This document shows positions 9,454-18,359 of a stretch of 64,000 bases of DNA, in pieces. The stretch is taken from contig JAHEEK010000010.1 of assembly GCA_024640765.1 (NCBI GenBank), positions 1-64,000 on the forward strand. Direction: 5' to 3'. Position 1 is the first letter of the stretch; each line of letters opens with the position of its first letter. The translations under genes were made by a program, and so were the position numbers. This stretch comes from Nereida sp024640765. Lineage in GTDB: Bacteria; Pseudomonadota; Alphaproteobacteria; Rhodobacterales; Rhodobacteraceae. Under the pieces are notes generated by a model, which was given only the letters and a program-made list of their open reading frames with translations, was not told the origin of the DNA and made no database searches.

Positions 9454-10119
9454 ATGAACCGTCTTTATCATGTTCCGCTTTCACCCTTTTGCCGCAAAGT
9501 TCGCCTGAGCCTTGCTGAAAAAAAGATCGAAGTTGAGCTGGTTGAAGAGCGCTATTGGGAAGGCGATTCCGAGTTTTTGCGCCGCAATCCCGCTGCCAAA
9601 GTTCCGATCCTAAAATTAGATGGTCGTCTGATGAGCGAAAGCGCGGCGATTTGTGAGTACCTCGAAGAAAAGCATCCCACGCCGCCGCTTTTGCCTGCAT
9701 CGCCGGAGTTGCGTTTTGAAGTACGCCGGCTGGTTTCTTGGTTTGATGACAAGTTTCATCACGAAGTCACGACCAAGCTTCTCTATGAGCGCGTGAACAA
9801 AAAAGTGCAGAAGATCGGCCACCCAGACAGCGCCAACATCAAAGCGGGTGCGCGTGCGATTAAGTATCACCTCGACTATATGACATGGCTTTTGGATCAG
9901 CGTCGCTGGCTCGCTGGTGACCAAATGACTTTAGCTGATTTTGCCGCTGCCGCGCACCTGTCATCTCTTGATTACATCAGTGACGTGGACTGGAACCGAT
10001 CGGCGAACGTGAAAGACTGGTACGCAAAAATTAAGTCTCGCCCTGCGTTTCGTTCAATTTTGGCCGATCAGGTTTCTGGCTTTCCGCAGCCTGCGCATTA
10101 TTCCAATTTGGATTTTTAA
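9454..10119 (+). CDS. Glutathione S-transferase family protein
   Basis: A 221-residue cytosolic GST. The N-terminal thioredoxin-like domain begins LYHVPLSPFCRKVRLSLAEK, with a Ser-Pro-Phe-Cys active-site loop and the Ser/Glu glutathione contact in LMSESAAICEYLEE (about 52-65). The C-terminal helical domain has the conserved N-cap box MTLADFAAAAHLSSLDY. The substrate is unknown. Its stop codon is directly followed by the queG start (TAAATG), so the two are translationally linked, a pairing also familiar from other Rhodobacteraceae. Confidence 0.88.
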   Translation: MNRLYHVPLSPFCRKVRLSLAEKKIEVELVEERYWEGDSEFLRRNPAAKVPILKLDGRLMSESAAICEYLEEKHPTPPLLPASPELRFEVRRLVSWFDDKFHHEVTTKLLYERVNKKVQKIGHPDSANIKAGARAIKYHLDYMTWLLDQRRWLAGDQMTLADFAAAAHLSSLDYISDVDWNRSANVKDWYAKIKSRPAFRSILADQVSGFPQPAHYSNLDF

Positions 10120-11145
10120 ATGTCCTTGAAAGCCCGCCTTTGGGACGTGGCGCAGGACGCCGGTTTTGCCAAAATGGGGGTGTGCAAACCTGACGCTGCT
10201 CCGGAAGCAGCGCAACGGTTGTCTGCTTTTGTGGAGGCGGGATATCACGGTCAGATGAGTTGGATGGCCGAGCGCATGAACTGGCGCGGCAGTCCGCAAG
10301 ACCTGTGGCCCGAATGCCAATCTGTCATTATGTTGGCGGAAATGTACACGCCTGAACACGATCCACGCACAGTTTTGAGCAGGCCAGAGCTGGGCGCAAT
10401 TAGTGTCTATGCGCAGAATAAAGACTATCACGCTGTTGCGAAAAAACGGCTCAAGAAGGTGGGGCGCTGGCTGGTAGAGCAGGGCGATATTCAGATTAAA
10501 GTCTTCGTTGATACCGCACCGGTTATGGAAAAGCCGCTGGCGCAAGCGGCGGGCTTGGGTTGGCAGGGTAAGCATACAAACCTGTTGGCACGCGATCTTG
10601 GGAACTGGTTTTTTCTGGGAGCGATTTTCACCACGGCAGAGCTTGAGCCGGACGAAGCGCAAACTGACAATTGCGGATCGTGTACAGCGTGCCTTGATGC
10701 ATGCCCCACAGGTGCGTTCCTTGGGCCATTTCAATTGGATGCGCGGCGCTGCATTTCATACCTTACAATTGAGCACAAAGGCCCTGTCGCGCCAGAGCTG
10801 CGTGAGAAGATGGGGAACCATATTTACGGCTGTGATGATTGTCTGGCCGCGTGCCCATGGAATAAGTTTGCTGTCGCTGCGACCGAAATGAAATACGCCG
10901 CCCGCGAGGAGTTAAAAGCCCCCAAACTGGCTGCGTTAGTGTCTTTTGATGATGCGTCGTTTCGCGCACATTTTTCTGGCTCACCAATCAAGCGGATTGG
11001 CCGAGATCGGTTCACCCGCAATGTCCTTTACGCGATTGGAAATTCAGGAAAGTCGGAGTTGAAGCCTCATGCGCAAGCTTTGCTCAATGACAGTGATCCG
11101 GTTGTTCGGGATGCTGCAGAATGGGCAGTTGGGCGGCTATCATGA
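10120..11145 (+). CDS. queG: Epoxyqueuosine reductase
   Basis: A 341-residue cobalamin- and 4Fe-4S-dependent enzyme that reduces epoxyqueuosine to queuosine in tRNA anticodons. Visible are GLGWQGKHTNLL (about 145), the dicluster ferredoxin motifs CGSCTACLDACPTGAF and CDDCLAACPWNKFA, and a C-terminal HEAT-like end (NVLYAIGNSGK, DAAEWAVGRL). Length is near the family norm. The next gene overlaps its stop as ATGA. QueG belongs to the same B12/ferredoxin superfamily as the reductive dehalogenase encoded at 44.6 kb. Confidence 0.95.
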   Translation: MSLKARLWDVAQDAGFAKMGVCKPDAAPEAAQRLSAFVEAGYHGQMSWMAERMNWRGSPQDLWPECQSVIMLAEMYTPEHDPRTVLSRPELGAISVYAQNKDYHAVAKKRLKKVGRWLVEQGDIQIKVFVDTAPVMEKPLAQAAGLGWQGKHTNLLARDLGNWFFLGAIFTTAELEPDEAQTDNCGSCTACLDACPTGAFLGPFQLDARRCISYLTIEHKGPVAPELREKMGNHIYGCDDCLAACPWNKFAVAATEMKYAAREELKAPKLAALVSFDDASFRAHFSGSPIKRIGRDRFTRNVLYAIGNSGKSELKPHAQALLNDSDPVVRDAAEWAVGRLS

Positions 11146-12053
11146 CCGACACCATCAAAGGCATTTCACTGAAAATTTTGGCCGTGTCGCTGTTTACGGT
11201 GCTGATGAGTATCATCAAAGCGACTGCGGATGAGGTCCCAACCGGTGAAGCCGTTTTCTTCCGGTCCGTTTTCACCCTTCCTGTGCTGTTCGCTTTTTTG
11301 TGGTGGAGCGGCAATTTATCTACGGGGCTGAAAACAGAGCGGCCGCTTGGTCATGTTCTGCGTGGTTTGGCCGGCAGTACTTCAATGGGGCTAAGGTTTT
11401 TCTGTCTTGGTATTCTGGCGTTTCCGGACGTCACCGCGCTTAGCTTTACCACGCCTCTTGTTCTAACTGTTTTTGCGGCCCTCTTTTTAGGGGAGACCGT
11501 AGGCAAGTTCCGTATCTCTATGGTTTGTCTTGGTTTTGCGGGTGTGCTGATCATTTTGTGGGACCAGCTTAGTTTTGACACCAGTGAAAGGATGAAGACC
11601 ATCGCCGTTGGTTTGATGCTGGTCAGCGCTTCGATGGCGGCATTGGCGCAGATGTTTGTGCGCAAGATGGTAGCCACAGAAACTTCAACAGCGATTGTGT
11701 TCTACTTCATGTTGACCACCTCGGTTCTGTCGTTGTTGACGCTGCCTTTTGGTTGGGTTGTGCCCCCTCTTGAAACGACGTTGTTGCTTAGTTTGAGTGG
11801 TATCATCGGTGGGGTGGGGCAATTGTGCCTGACGCAGTCTTACCGGTTCGCGCCAGCGTCTGTGGTGGCGCCCTTTGATTATACCGCGATGCTGCTTGCC
11901 ATTGGCATTGGGTATGTTTGGTTCAACGAAGTGCCGACTTTGGGTGTTATTTCGGGTGCTGCGTTGATCGTGCTTGCTGGTGTTGTGATCGTGCTTCGCG
12001 AGCGTCATTTAGGGATCAAGCTGGCCGCAGAACGGCAGGTTCGCTTCAAATAG
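11142..12053 (+). CDS. EamA/DMT family transporter
   Basis: A 303-residue membrane protein with about ten hydrophobic segments and two EamA repeats, for example PTGEAVFFRSVFTLPVLFAF in the first and PASVVAPFDYTAMLLAIGIG in the second. Proteins of this family export small metabolites; the substrate cannot be read from the sequence. The start at 11142 overlaps the queG stop (ATGA) and follows GGGCGG, so the GST-queG-transporter genes appear to form one transcription unit. Confidence 0.85.
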   Translation: MTDTIKGISLKILAVSLFTVLMSIIKATADEVPTGEAVFFRSVFTLPVLFAFLWWSGNLSTGLKTERPLGHVLRGLAGSTSMGLRFFCLGILAFPDVTALSFTTPLVLTVFAALFLGETVGKFRISMVCLGFAGVLIILWDQLSFDTSERMKTIAVGLMLVSASMAALAQMFVRKMVATETSTAIVFYFMLTTSVLSLLTLPFGWVVPPLETTLLLSLSGIIGGVGQLCLTQSYRFAPASVVAPFDYTAMLLAIGIGYVWFNEVPTLGVISGAALIVLAGVVIVLRERHLGIKLAAERQVRFK

Positions 12054-12060
12054 CTGATAC

Positions 12061-12092
12061 AAAAAAGGCCACCGCGTTTCAGCGATGACCTT
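12061..12092 (-). terminator. Terminator of ilvE
   Basis: On the minus strand AAGGTCATCGC pairs with GCGGTGGCCTT through an 11-base stem with G-U pairs, followed by a run of Ts. It lies 37 bases past the ilvE stop. The plus strand has a less clean T tract, so it may also slow transcripts from the EamA gene. Confidence 0.75.
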
Positions 12093-12128
12093 ATTGTTTT
12101 AGTATCTAAAGGGCAGTTTAGGGACTGT

Positions 12129-12995
12129 TTAGGCGCGTACCAGCTTTTCATAATCGCTGGCGATGTCTTTGACCAAAGCACCCACTTCAAAGTTGTAGTC
12201 ACCGATTGTGCCGACTGGTGTGACTTCTGCAGCTGTGCCGGTCAGCCAGCATTGCTCAAAGCCTTCAAGCTCTTCTGGCATGATGATCCGCTCGTTCACG
12301 GTAATGCCTTTGTCTTTCAGCATCTGGATCACTGTTTGGCGGGTGATCCCGTTTAGGAACGCATCAGCGATTGGTGTATGAACCTCGCCGTCTTTTACGA
12401 AGAAAATGTTGGCGCCGGTCGCTTCGGCCACGTACCCGCGGTAATCAAACATCATCGCGTCCGAGCAGCCTTTTGCTTCGGCCGCGTGCTTAGACATTGT
12501 CGCAATCATGTAAAGACCCGCAGCCTTGGCTTGGGACGGTGCTGTTTCAGGGCTTGGGCGCTTCCATTTTGCGATGTCCAGTTTTGCGCCTTTATTTTTG
12601 GCGTCGCCGTAGTAGTTGCCCCATTCCCAAACCGCGACGGCCAGGTGCACAGGGTTGCGCGCAGCTGCGACGCCCATATCTTCACCGGATCCGCGCCATG
12701 CAACAGGGCGCACATACGCATCTGTCAGGCTGTTTGCATCAAGTGCGGCCTGTTTGGCAGCTTCGATTTCTTCAACAGTATAGGGGATTTCAAAGTCGAT
12801 AAGCTGACCAGAACGGATCAGTCGCTCGGAGTGTTCTTTAGACTTGAAGATTTTGCCTGAGTAGCAGCGCTCGCCCTCAAACACAGAGGAGGCGTAGTGC
12901 ATGGCATGGGTCAGAATGTGGACATTTGCGTCACGCCATTCGACCAACTTGCCGTCCATCCAGATTTTTCCATCACGGTCATCATAGCCAGCCAT
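12129..12995 (-). CDS. ilvE: Branched-chain amino acid aminotransferase
   Basis: A 288-residue fold-type IV PLP enzyme that catalyses the last step of leucine, isoleucine and valine synthesis. Visible are the N-terminal WMDGKLVEWRDANVHILTHAMHYASSVFEGER, the PLP-lysine region around KWKRPSPETAPSQAKAAG, YVAEATGANIFFV (with the cofactor-binding Glu) and LTGTAAEVTPV. I chose the ATG at 12995 because GGAGG precedes it and the length then equals the family norm. It is divergent from petP and shares a 140-base intergenic region with it. The leu genes at 53.5-59 kb supply its leucine-pathway substrate. Confidence 0.95.
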   Translation of the reverse strand: MAGYDDRDGKIWMDGKLVEWRDANVHILTHAMHYASSVFEGERCYSGKIFKSKEHSERLIRSGQLIDFEIPYTVEEIEAAKQAALDANSLTDAYVRPVAWRGSGEDMGVAAARNPVHLAVAVWEWGNYYGDAKNKGAKLDIAKWKRPSPETAPSQAKAAGLYMIATMSKHAAEAKGCSDAMMFDYRGYVAEATGANIFFVKDGEVHTPIADAFLNGITRQTVIQMLKDKGITVNERIIMPEELEGFEQCWLTGTAAEVTPVGTIGDYNFEVGALVKDIASDYEKLVRA

Positions 12996-13135
12996 TTTCG
13001 GCCTCCATTTGCTAATGTTGCTCAAATTAAGACCGAAACGGTCATAAAGTTGCGTAAACTGTAGGCTTGGCTAGCAATCGATTCTTGGAATGTCAACAAC
13101 ACTGACGTATTGTCGCAGCTAAGGAGGACAGAAAT

Positions 13136-13639
13136 ATGCGAGATAACCGGAACGAAATGCGCGGCCCGAATCTGCTGTTTTTGACGGATGAACAGCTTCG
13201 TAAAGGTATTGAGGCAATGTTCTTTGCCTACCGTGGCTTTACCGCAGATCCGGATCGTGTGTTGTCTGAGAAAGGATATGGCCGCGCGCATCACCGCGCA
13301 GTTCACTTTATCCACCGCTCGCCTGGGACGACTGTTAACAACCTGTTGGGGATTTTGGGCGTAACAAAACAATCGCTGAACCGTGTCTTGCGTAGTTTGA
13401 TCGATGATGGTCTTGTCGAAAGTAAGGTCGGAACCCAAGATAAACGTGAGCGGCATTTATTTCTGACGCCTGCTGGTCACGCCTTGGAGACAGAGCTGTC
13501 GGAGGTGCAAACGGCGCGGGTGCGCAGTGCGTACCGCGCGGCCGGTCCAGAGGCGGTGCAGGGGTTTCGCACGGTGTTAGAGGCGATGATGGACACAGAA
13601 ATGCGCCGGTATTTTGATAAGTTGAAAGAGACTGAGTAA
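13136..13639 (+). CDS. petP: MarR-family transcriptional regulator (PetP-type)
   Basis: A 167-residue winged-helix regulator. The DNA-binding core is GTTVNNLLGILGVTKQSLNRVLRSLIDDGLVE (about 62-93), followed by the wing QDKRERHLFLTPAG. The gene overlaps the OmpR-type regulator by one base (TAATG). This MarR-plus-OmpR pair matches petP-petR of Rhodobacter capsulatus, where the two are needed for normal respiratory and photosynthetic growth and lie near the bc1 genes; here petABC is about 11 kb away. AAGGAGG precedes the start. The petP name is inferred from the pairing and family, not from alignment. Confidence 0.85.
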   Translation: MRDNRNEMRGPNLLFLTDEQLRKGIEAMFFAYRGFTADPDRVLSEKGYGRAHHRAVHFIHRSPGTTVNNLLGILGVTKQSLNRVLRSLIDDGLVESKVGTQDKRERHLFLTPAGHALETELSEVQTARVRSAYRAAGPEAVQGFRTVLEAMMDTEMRRYFDKLKETE

Positions 13640-14349
13640 TGGAAAACGAAGCCCACCTGCTGATTGTTGATGATGACGAGCGTATTCGTGGGCTGCTCCA
13701 AAAGTTTCTAATGAAGAACGGCTTTTTGGTCAGTGCGGCCCGTGATGCCGCACACGCGCGTCGTGTGTTGGCGGGGCTTGAGTTTGATCTGATCGTGCTG
13801 GACATCATGATGCCGGGCGAAGATGGCATTAGCCTCACACGGAATTTGCGCGAGATGCTGCAGACGCCAGTTCTATTGCTGACAGCCAAAGGCGAAACGG
13901 ACGACCGCATCGCGGGTCTCGAAGCTGGCGCGGATGACTATTTGGCAAAGCCGTTTGAGCCCAAAGAGCTGTTGCTGCGGATAAACGCGATCTTACGGCG
14001 GATTCCCTCGGATACGATGTCGGATAGCTTGCCAAAAGTGTTGCACCTTGGACCTTGCCGTTATGACATTGACCGTGCCGAGTTGCGCCGCGGCGATGAG
14101 GTGGTTCGCTTAACAGCGACCGAGGTTCAGTTGATGAAAATCTTTAGCGCCCAGCCTTCTGAGCCGATCAGCCGTATCAAACTGGTCGAAGATCTTGGTC
14201 GTGACAGTGGCAAAGACGGCGGCAAGGCCCAAGAGCGCGCGGTTGACGTGCAAATCACGCGGTTGCGTCGCAAGATTGAGGCCGATCCAAAACAGCCGCG
14301 GTATCTACAAACTGTGCGCGGTGCCGGTTACATGTTAGCACCAGAATAA
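13639..14349 (+). CDS. petR: OmpR-family response regulator (PetR-type)
   Basis: A 236-residue two-component regulator. The receiver domain has the acidic pair DDDE near residue 12, the phosphoacceptor Asp in VLDIMMPGEDG (about 54), LLTAKGE and the switch Lys in DDYLAKPFEPKEL. The C-terminal winged helix includes RLTATEVQLMKIF and the DNA-recognition part RAVDVQITRLRRKIE, ending with the family's RGAGYML. No histidine kinase gene is adjacent. Coupling to the MarR gene supports identification as PetR, a regulator tied to respiratory growth in Rhodobacter. Confidence 0.88.
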   Translation: MENEAHLLIVDDDERIRGLLQKFLMKNGFLVSAARDAAHARRVLAGLEFDLIVLDIMMPGEDGISLTRNLREMLQTPVLLLTAKGETDDRIAGLEAGADDYLAKPFEPKELLLRINAILRRIPSDTMSDSLPKVLHLGPCRYDIDRAELRRGDEVVRLTATEVQLMKIFSAQPSEPISRIKLVEDLGRDSGKDGGKAQERAVDVQITRLRRKIEADPKQPRYLQTVRGAGYMLAPE

Positions 14350-14389
14350 CATACGCCCACTCGAAACACCAAAAAATGGAGGAGCGATC

Positions 14390-15316
14390 ATGACCACAGC
14401 ATTGATCACCCACCCCGAATGCCTTGAGCATGTCACGCCTCCGGGCCACCCCGAACAAGTTGCGCGTCTTGATGCGGTGCTGAGTGCGCTGGATGGTCTT
14501 GATTTGGTGCGGGTACCTGCTCCGTTTGCGGCCGATGACGATTTGTTGCGCGCACATCCCAAATCGCACGTCACTGCCATTCGACAATCTGCACCTGATA
14601 GCGGCTGGACCTCTCTTGATGCGGACACGCATATGTCTGTCGGCTCGCTTGGCGCGGCGCTGCGGGCTGCGGGTGCAAATGTGAAGGCTGTTGATATGGT
14701 CTTGGGGGGCGATGTGCAAAATGCATTTGCCGCGGTCCGCCCACCTGGTCACCATGCTGAACGCGAAACACCAATGGGGTTTTGTCTGTTTGGTTCGGTC
14801 GCCATTGCTGCGAAACATGCGCTGGACCATCACGACCTAAGCCGTGTGGCAATTGTTGATTTTGATGTGCACCACGGTAACGGTACACAGGACTTGGTCG
14901 AGAGTGATCCGCGCATCCTCTTTTGCTCAACCCACCAAATGCCGCTTTACCCAGGTACGGGTCATGCCCATGAAACGGGCGCTTATAATAACGTCTTGAA
15001 CGTCCCGCTGCCGGGCGGCGCCGGCTCTGCCATTTTCAAGCAGGCTATCACGGAACAAGTCCTGCCGATGCTAAAGCGCTTTAAGCCCGAGTTGTTGTTA
15101 ATTTCAGCGGGGTTTGACGCACACAGTGCTGATCCGCTTGCTGGTATGGATCTATCTGAGGATGATTTCGCATGGGTGACGCATCAGCTGTGCGATATCG
15201 CAGATGAATATTGTGGTGGGCGGGTGGTCTCGACCCTCGAGGGCGGTTATGATCTTGATGCCTTGGCCACGTCGGCGAAGGCGCATGTTGAAGTCTTAAT
15301 GGAGCGCGGACAATGA
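14390..15316 (+). CDS. Histone deacetylase-like (acetylpolyamine amidohydrolase family) protein
   Basis: A 308-residue zinc amidohydrolase of the HDAC superfamily. Visible are RPPGHHAE (catalytic His pair), DFDVHHGNGTQ and GFDAHSADPL (zinc ligands), and the C-terminal LEGGYD. The natural substrate, acetylated protein or small amine, is not predictable. GGAGGAG precedes the start. It overlaps xseB by four bases (ATGA) and leads an operon-like row with ispA and dxs, an order seen in other Rhodobacteraceae. Confidence 0.9.
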   Translation: MTTALITHPECLEHVTPPGHPEQVARLDAVLSALDGLDLVRVPAPFAADDDLLRAHPKSHVTAIRQSAPDSGWTSLDADTHMSVGSLGAALRAAGANVKAVDMVLGGDVQNAFAAVRPPGHHAERETPMGFCLFGSVAIAAKHALDHHDLSRVAIVDFDVHHGNGTQDLVESDPRILFCSTHQMPLYPGTGHAHETGAYNNVLNVPLPGGAGSAIFKQAITEQVLPMLKRFKPELLLISAGFDAHSADPLAGMDLSEDDFAWVTHQLCDIADEYCGGRVVSTLEGGYDLDALATSAKAHVEVLMERGQ

Positions 15317-15555
15317 GCGAGACACCAGTAGCAGAGATGAGCTTCGAGCAGGCAATTGCCGAATTGGAGCGTGTGGTGACCCAATTGGACAGCGGCTCGG
15401 TTGAGCTTGAGGCATCCATTGCGCTGTATGAGCGCGGAGCAAAACTAAAGGAACACTGTGAAGCGAAGCTGAATGCCGCTGAAGAAAAAGTGGCCAAGCT
15501 TACGTTAAGTGCAGATGGCGCTGCTGTTGGCACAACTCCTCTGGACGCCGAATAA
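15313..15555 (+). CDS. xseB: Exodeoxyribonuclease VII small subunit
   Basis: An 80-residue helical protein with the family motif SFEQAIAELERVVTQLDSGSVELEASIALYERG (residues 11-43). It binds XseA to form the ssDNA exonuclease VII; xseA is not in this window. The start overlaps the preceding stop and the stop abuts the ispA start (TAAATG), so translation is coupled on both sides. Linkage to ispA and dxs is widespread in proteobacteria. Confidence 0.95.
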   Translation: MSETPVAEMSFEQAIAELERVVTQLDSGSVELEASIALYERGAKLKEHCEAKLNAAEEKVAKLTLSADGAAVGTTPLDAE

Positions 15556-16419
15556 ATGAGCTTTCAGGCAGCGCTAGGCGATGCGGCTAAAGTATCCGAG
15601 GCCTGTATCGCCGATGCGTTAAAGGGCTGCGCAAGCGCTATCGCGGAGCCGATGATCTATGCGACACGTGGTGGCAAAGCATTGCGCGCCTTCTTGGTTT
15701 TGGAAAGCGCACGCCTTCATGGAATTGGTCCTAATGAGGCGAGAAACGCTGCAGCAGCGATTGAATGTATGCATGCGTATTCTTTGGTGCATGATGACTT
15801 ACCTTGCATGGACGACGATAATTTGCGTCGGGGCAACCCGACCGTTCATGTGAAGTGGGATGAGGCGACGGCTGTCTTGACTGGTGACGCTTTGCAGACT
15901 TTGGCATTTGAGTTGATCGCCCAGACCGAGTGCAGCCTACAAGCGCGATTGGATTTGTCCCTAAGCCTCGCACGTGCCAGTGGAATTAATGGGATGGTCG
16001 GTGGGCAGGCTGCAGACATTGCTGCCGAGACAGCACAAATTCCGCTGACCTTGGATCAGATCATTGCATTGCAAAAAGGCAAAACTGGCGCGCTGATTGA
16101 ATGGTCTGCGATGGCTGGTGCGGTCATGTCAGAGGCCCCAACAGATGCCTTGCAAACCTACGGGGATCGATTGGGCCTCGCGTTTCAGATCGCTGATGAT
16201 GTGTTGGATGTCACAGGTGATGCAGCGATGGTTGGTAAGGCTGTTGGTAAAGATCAAAGCGCAGGCAAAGCGACGTTTGTCTCATTGCTTGGCCTTGAGG
16301 GCGCGAAAGCCCGCGCATCTAATCTGGTTGATGAAGCCTGCGACGCCCTTGCGGGTTTCGGCGATGATGCTGATACGCTAAAGCAAGCGGCACGTTTTGT
16401 GATTACTCGCGGCCATTAA
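15556..16419 (+). CDS. ispA: Farnesyl diphosphate synthase (polyprenyl synthetase)
   Basis: A 287-residue trans-prenyltransferase that condenses isopentenyl and allylic diphosphates to farnesyl diphosphate. The first Asp-rich motif is HDDLPCMDDDNLRRG (about 80-94), the second is FQIADDVLDVTGD (about 210). GGKALRAFLVLES holds the Lys/Arg diphosphate contacts. Length fits the short-chain synthases. It sits directly after xseB and 11 bases before dxs, so isoprenoid precursor and product genes are co-transcribed. Confidence 0.94.
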   Translation: MSFQAALGDAAKVSEACIADALKGCASAIAEPMIYATRGGKALRAFLVLESARLHGIGPNEARNAAAAIECMHAYSLVHDDLPCMDDDNLRRGNPTVHVKWDEATAVLTGDALQTLAFELIAQTECSLQARLDLSLSLARASGINGMVGGQAADIAAETAQIPLTLDQIIALQKGKTGALIEWSAMAGAVMSEAPTDALQTYGDRLGLAFQIADDVLDVTGDAAMVGKAVGKDQSAGKATFVSLLGLEGAKARASNLVDEACDALAGFGDDADTLKQAARFVITRGH

Positions 16420-16430
16420 GGATAACGATC

Positions 16431-18359
16431 ATGTCTGACAGACCACACACACCGGTTTTGGACCGCGTCAGCACACCTGCAGATATGAAAAGCCTTAGCG
16501 ATGCAGAACTGCACCAGCTTGCTGATGATGTCCGGTCTGAGGTGATTAGCGCAGTATCGGTCACGGGTGGTCACCTTGGTGCCGGCCTTGGTGTTGTTGA
16601 GTTGACGGTGGCGCTTCACGCTGTTTTTGACACCCCGAAAGATAAGATCATCTGGGATGTTGGCCATCAATGCTACCCCCACAAAGTTTTGACTGGACGT
16701 CGTGACCGCATCCGTACATTGCGCCAAAAAGACGGGCTAAGCGGTTTCACAAAGCGCAGTGAATCTCCGTTTGACCCATTCGGTGCCGCCCATAGTTCCA
16801 CGTCTATCTCTGCTGCACTTGGCTTTGCGGTCGCTCGTGATTTGGGGGGTGCCCCGCCCGAAGGAAATGGCGATGCGATTGCTGTCATTGGTGACGGATC
16901 CATGTCAGCGGGCATGGCATTTGAAGCGATGAACAACGCGGGCCACCTAAAAAAACGCATGATCGTTGTGCTGAACGACAACGAGATGTCGATCGCACCG
17001 CCTGTTGGCGCACTATCTTCGTACCTAAGCCAGCTTTATGCCGGCGCGCCGTTTCAAGAATTTAAGTCTGCCGCAAAGGGTGCAGTAAGTTTGCTGCCGG
17101 AACCTTTCCGCGAAGGGGCGAAACGCGCGAAAGATATGCTAAAGCACATGACTGTGGGTGGCACATTGTTTGAACAGTTGGGCTTTTCCTATGTTGGCCC
17201 GATTGATGGTCACGATCTTGATCAGCTTTTGCCAGTTTTGCGCACTGTCCATGACCGCGCGACTGGCCCAATCTTGATCCACTGCATTACGAAAAAAGGT
17301 AAAGGCTATGCTCCTGCTGAGCAGGCGCGTGACAAAGGACACGGTGTCTCCAAGTTCAACGTTGTGACGGGCGAGCAGAAAAAAGCACCCAGCAATGCGC
17401 CAAGCTACACCAAGGTTTTCGCGCAAACCCTTCTCGATGAAGCTAGCCGTGACGATAAAGTTTGCGCCGTAACTGCCGCGATGCCCGATGGGACTGGGTT
17501 GAACTTATTTGCAGAACGCTACCCAAGCCGGTGCTTTGATGTGGGCATTGCCGAGCAACACGGGGTTACGTTTTCAGCGGCTCTCGCGGCGGGCGGCATG
17601 AAGCCGTTTTGCGCGATGTATTCAACGTTCCTACAGCGCGGTTATGATCAGGTCGTTCATGATGTTGCCATTCAACGCCTACCTGTCCGTTTTGCGATTG
17701 ATCGCGCAGGGCTTGTAGGCGCGGATGGGGCGACGCACGCGGGCGCGTTTGATATTGCCTATCTGAGCAACCTGCCTGACTTTGTCGTTATGGCGGCCGC
17801 TGATGAAGCTGAGTTGGTGCATATGGTTGCCACAGCTGCGGCTTATGATGATGGCCCTATCGCTTTCCGTTTTCCACGGGGCGAGGGTGTTGGAGTTGAG
17901 CTTCCTGAACGAGGCGAAGCGCTTGAAATTGGTAAGGGTCGCATGATCCGTGAGGGTGCACGCGTAGCCATTTTGTCTTTCGGGACCCGCTTGGCGGAAG
18001 TAGAGGCTGCCTGTGAAGCGCTTGCGGCGCGCGGTATAACCCCAACCGTCGCTGACGCCCGTTTTGCCAAACCCCTTGATCGCACATTAATCTTGGAGTT
18101 GGCAGAAAAGCACGAGGCTTTGATTACCATCGAAGAAGGTGCCGTCGGTGGTTTCGGATCACACGTTGCACAGCTTTTGGCGGATGAGGCTGTTTTTGAC
18201 ACTGGCCTGAAGTTCCGTTCCATGGTGTTGCCCGATACGTTTATCGATCAGTCCAGCCCCGAGGATATGTACGCGATGGCCGGCCTTAATGCAGCAGACA
18301 TTGAGGCAAAAGTTCTTGATGTTCTTGGGGTTGCGAAGCTTGATAGCAAACGCGCTTAG
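16431..18359 (+). CDS. dxs: 1-deoxy-D-xylulose-5-phosphate synthase
   Basis: A 642-residue thiamine-diphosphate enzyme, the first step of the MEP isoprenoid pathway (pyruvate plus glyceraldehyde 3-phosphate). Visible are the TPP region GDGSMSAGMAFEAMNNAGH with NDNEMSIAPPVGALS, the transketolase domain start MPDGTGLNLFAERYPSRCFDVGIAEQH with its conserved Glu, and the C-terminal domain LAEKHEALITIEEGAVGGFGS. AAGGATAACG precedes the ATG. Its stop overlaps the stop of the convergent sodium channel gene. Confidence 0.97.
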   Translation: MSDRPHTPVLDRVSTPADMKSLSDAELHQLADDVRSEVISAVSVTGGHLGAGLGVVELTVALHAVFDTPKDKIIWDVGHQCYPHKVLTGRRDRIRTLRQKDGLSGFTKRSESPFDPFGAAHSSTSISAALGFAVARDLGGAPPEGNGDAIAVIGDGSMSAGMAFEAMNNAGHLKKRMIVVLNDNEMSIAPPVGALSSYLSQLYAGAPFQEFKSAAKGAVSLLPEPFREGAKRAKDMLKHMTVGGTLFEQLGFSYVGPIDGHDLDQLLPVLRTVHDRATGPILIHCITKKGKGYAPAEQARDKGHGVSKFNVVTGEQKKAPSNAPSYTKVFAQTLLDEASRDDKVCAVTAAMPDGTGLNLFAERYPSRCFDVGIAEQHGVTFSAALAAGGMKPFCAMYSTFLQRGYDQVVHDVAIQRLPVRFAIDRAGLVGADGATHAGAFDIAYLSNLPDFVVMAAADEAELVHMVATAAAYDDGPIAFRFPRGEGVGVELPERGEALEIGKGRMIREGARVAILSFGTRLAEVEAACEALAARGITPTVADARFAKPLDRTLILELAEKHEALITIEEGAVGGFGSHVAQLLADEAVFDTGLKFRSMVLPDTFIDQSSPEDMYAMAGLNAADIEAKVLDVLGVAKLDSKRA

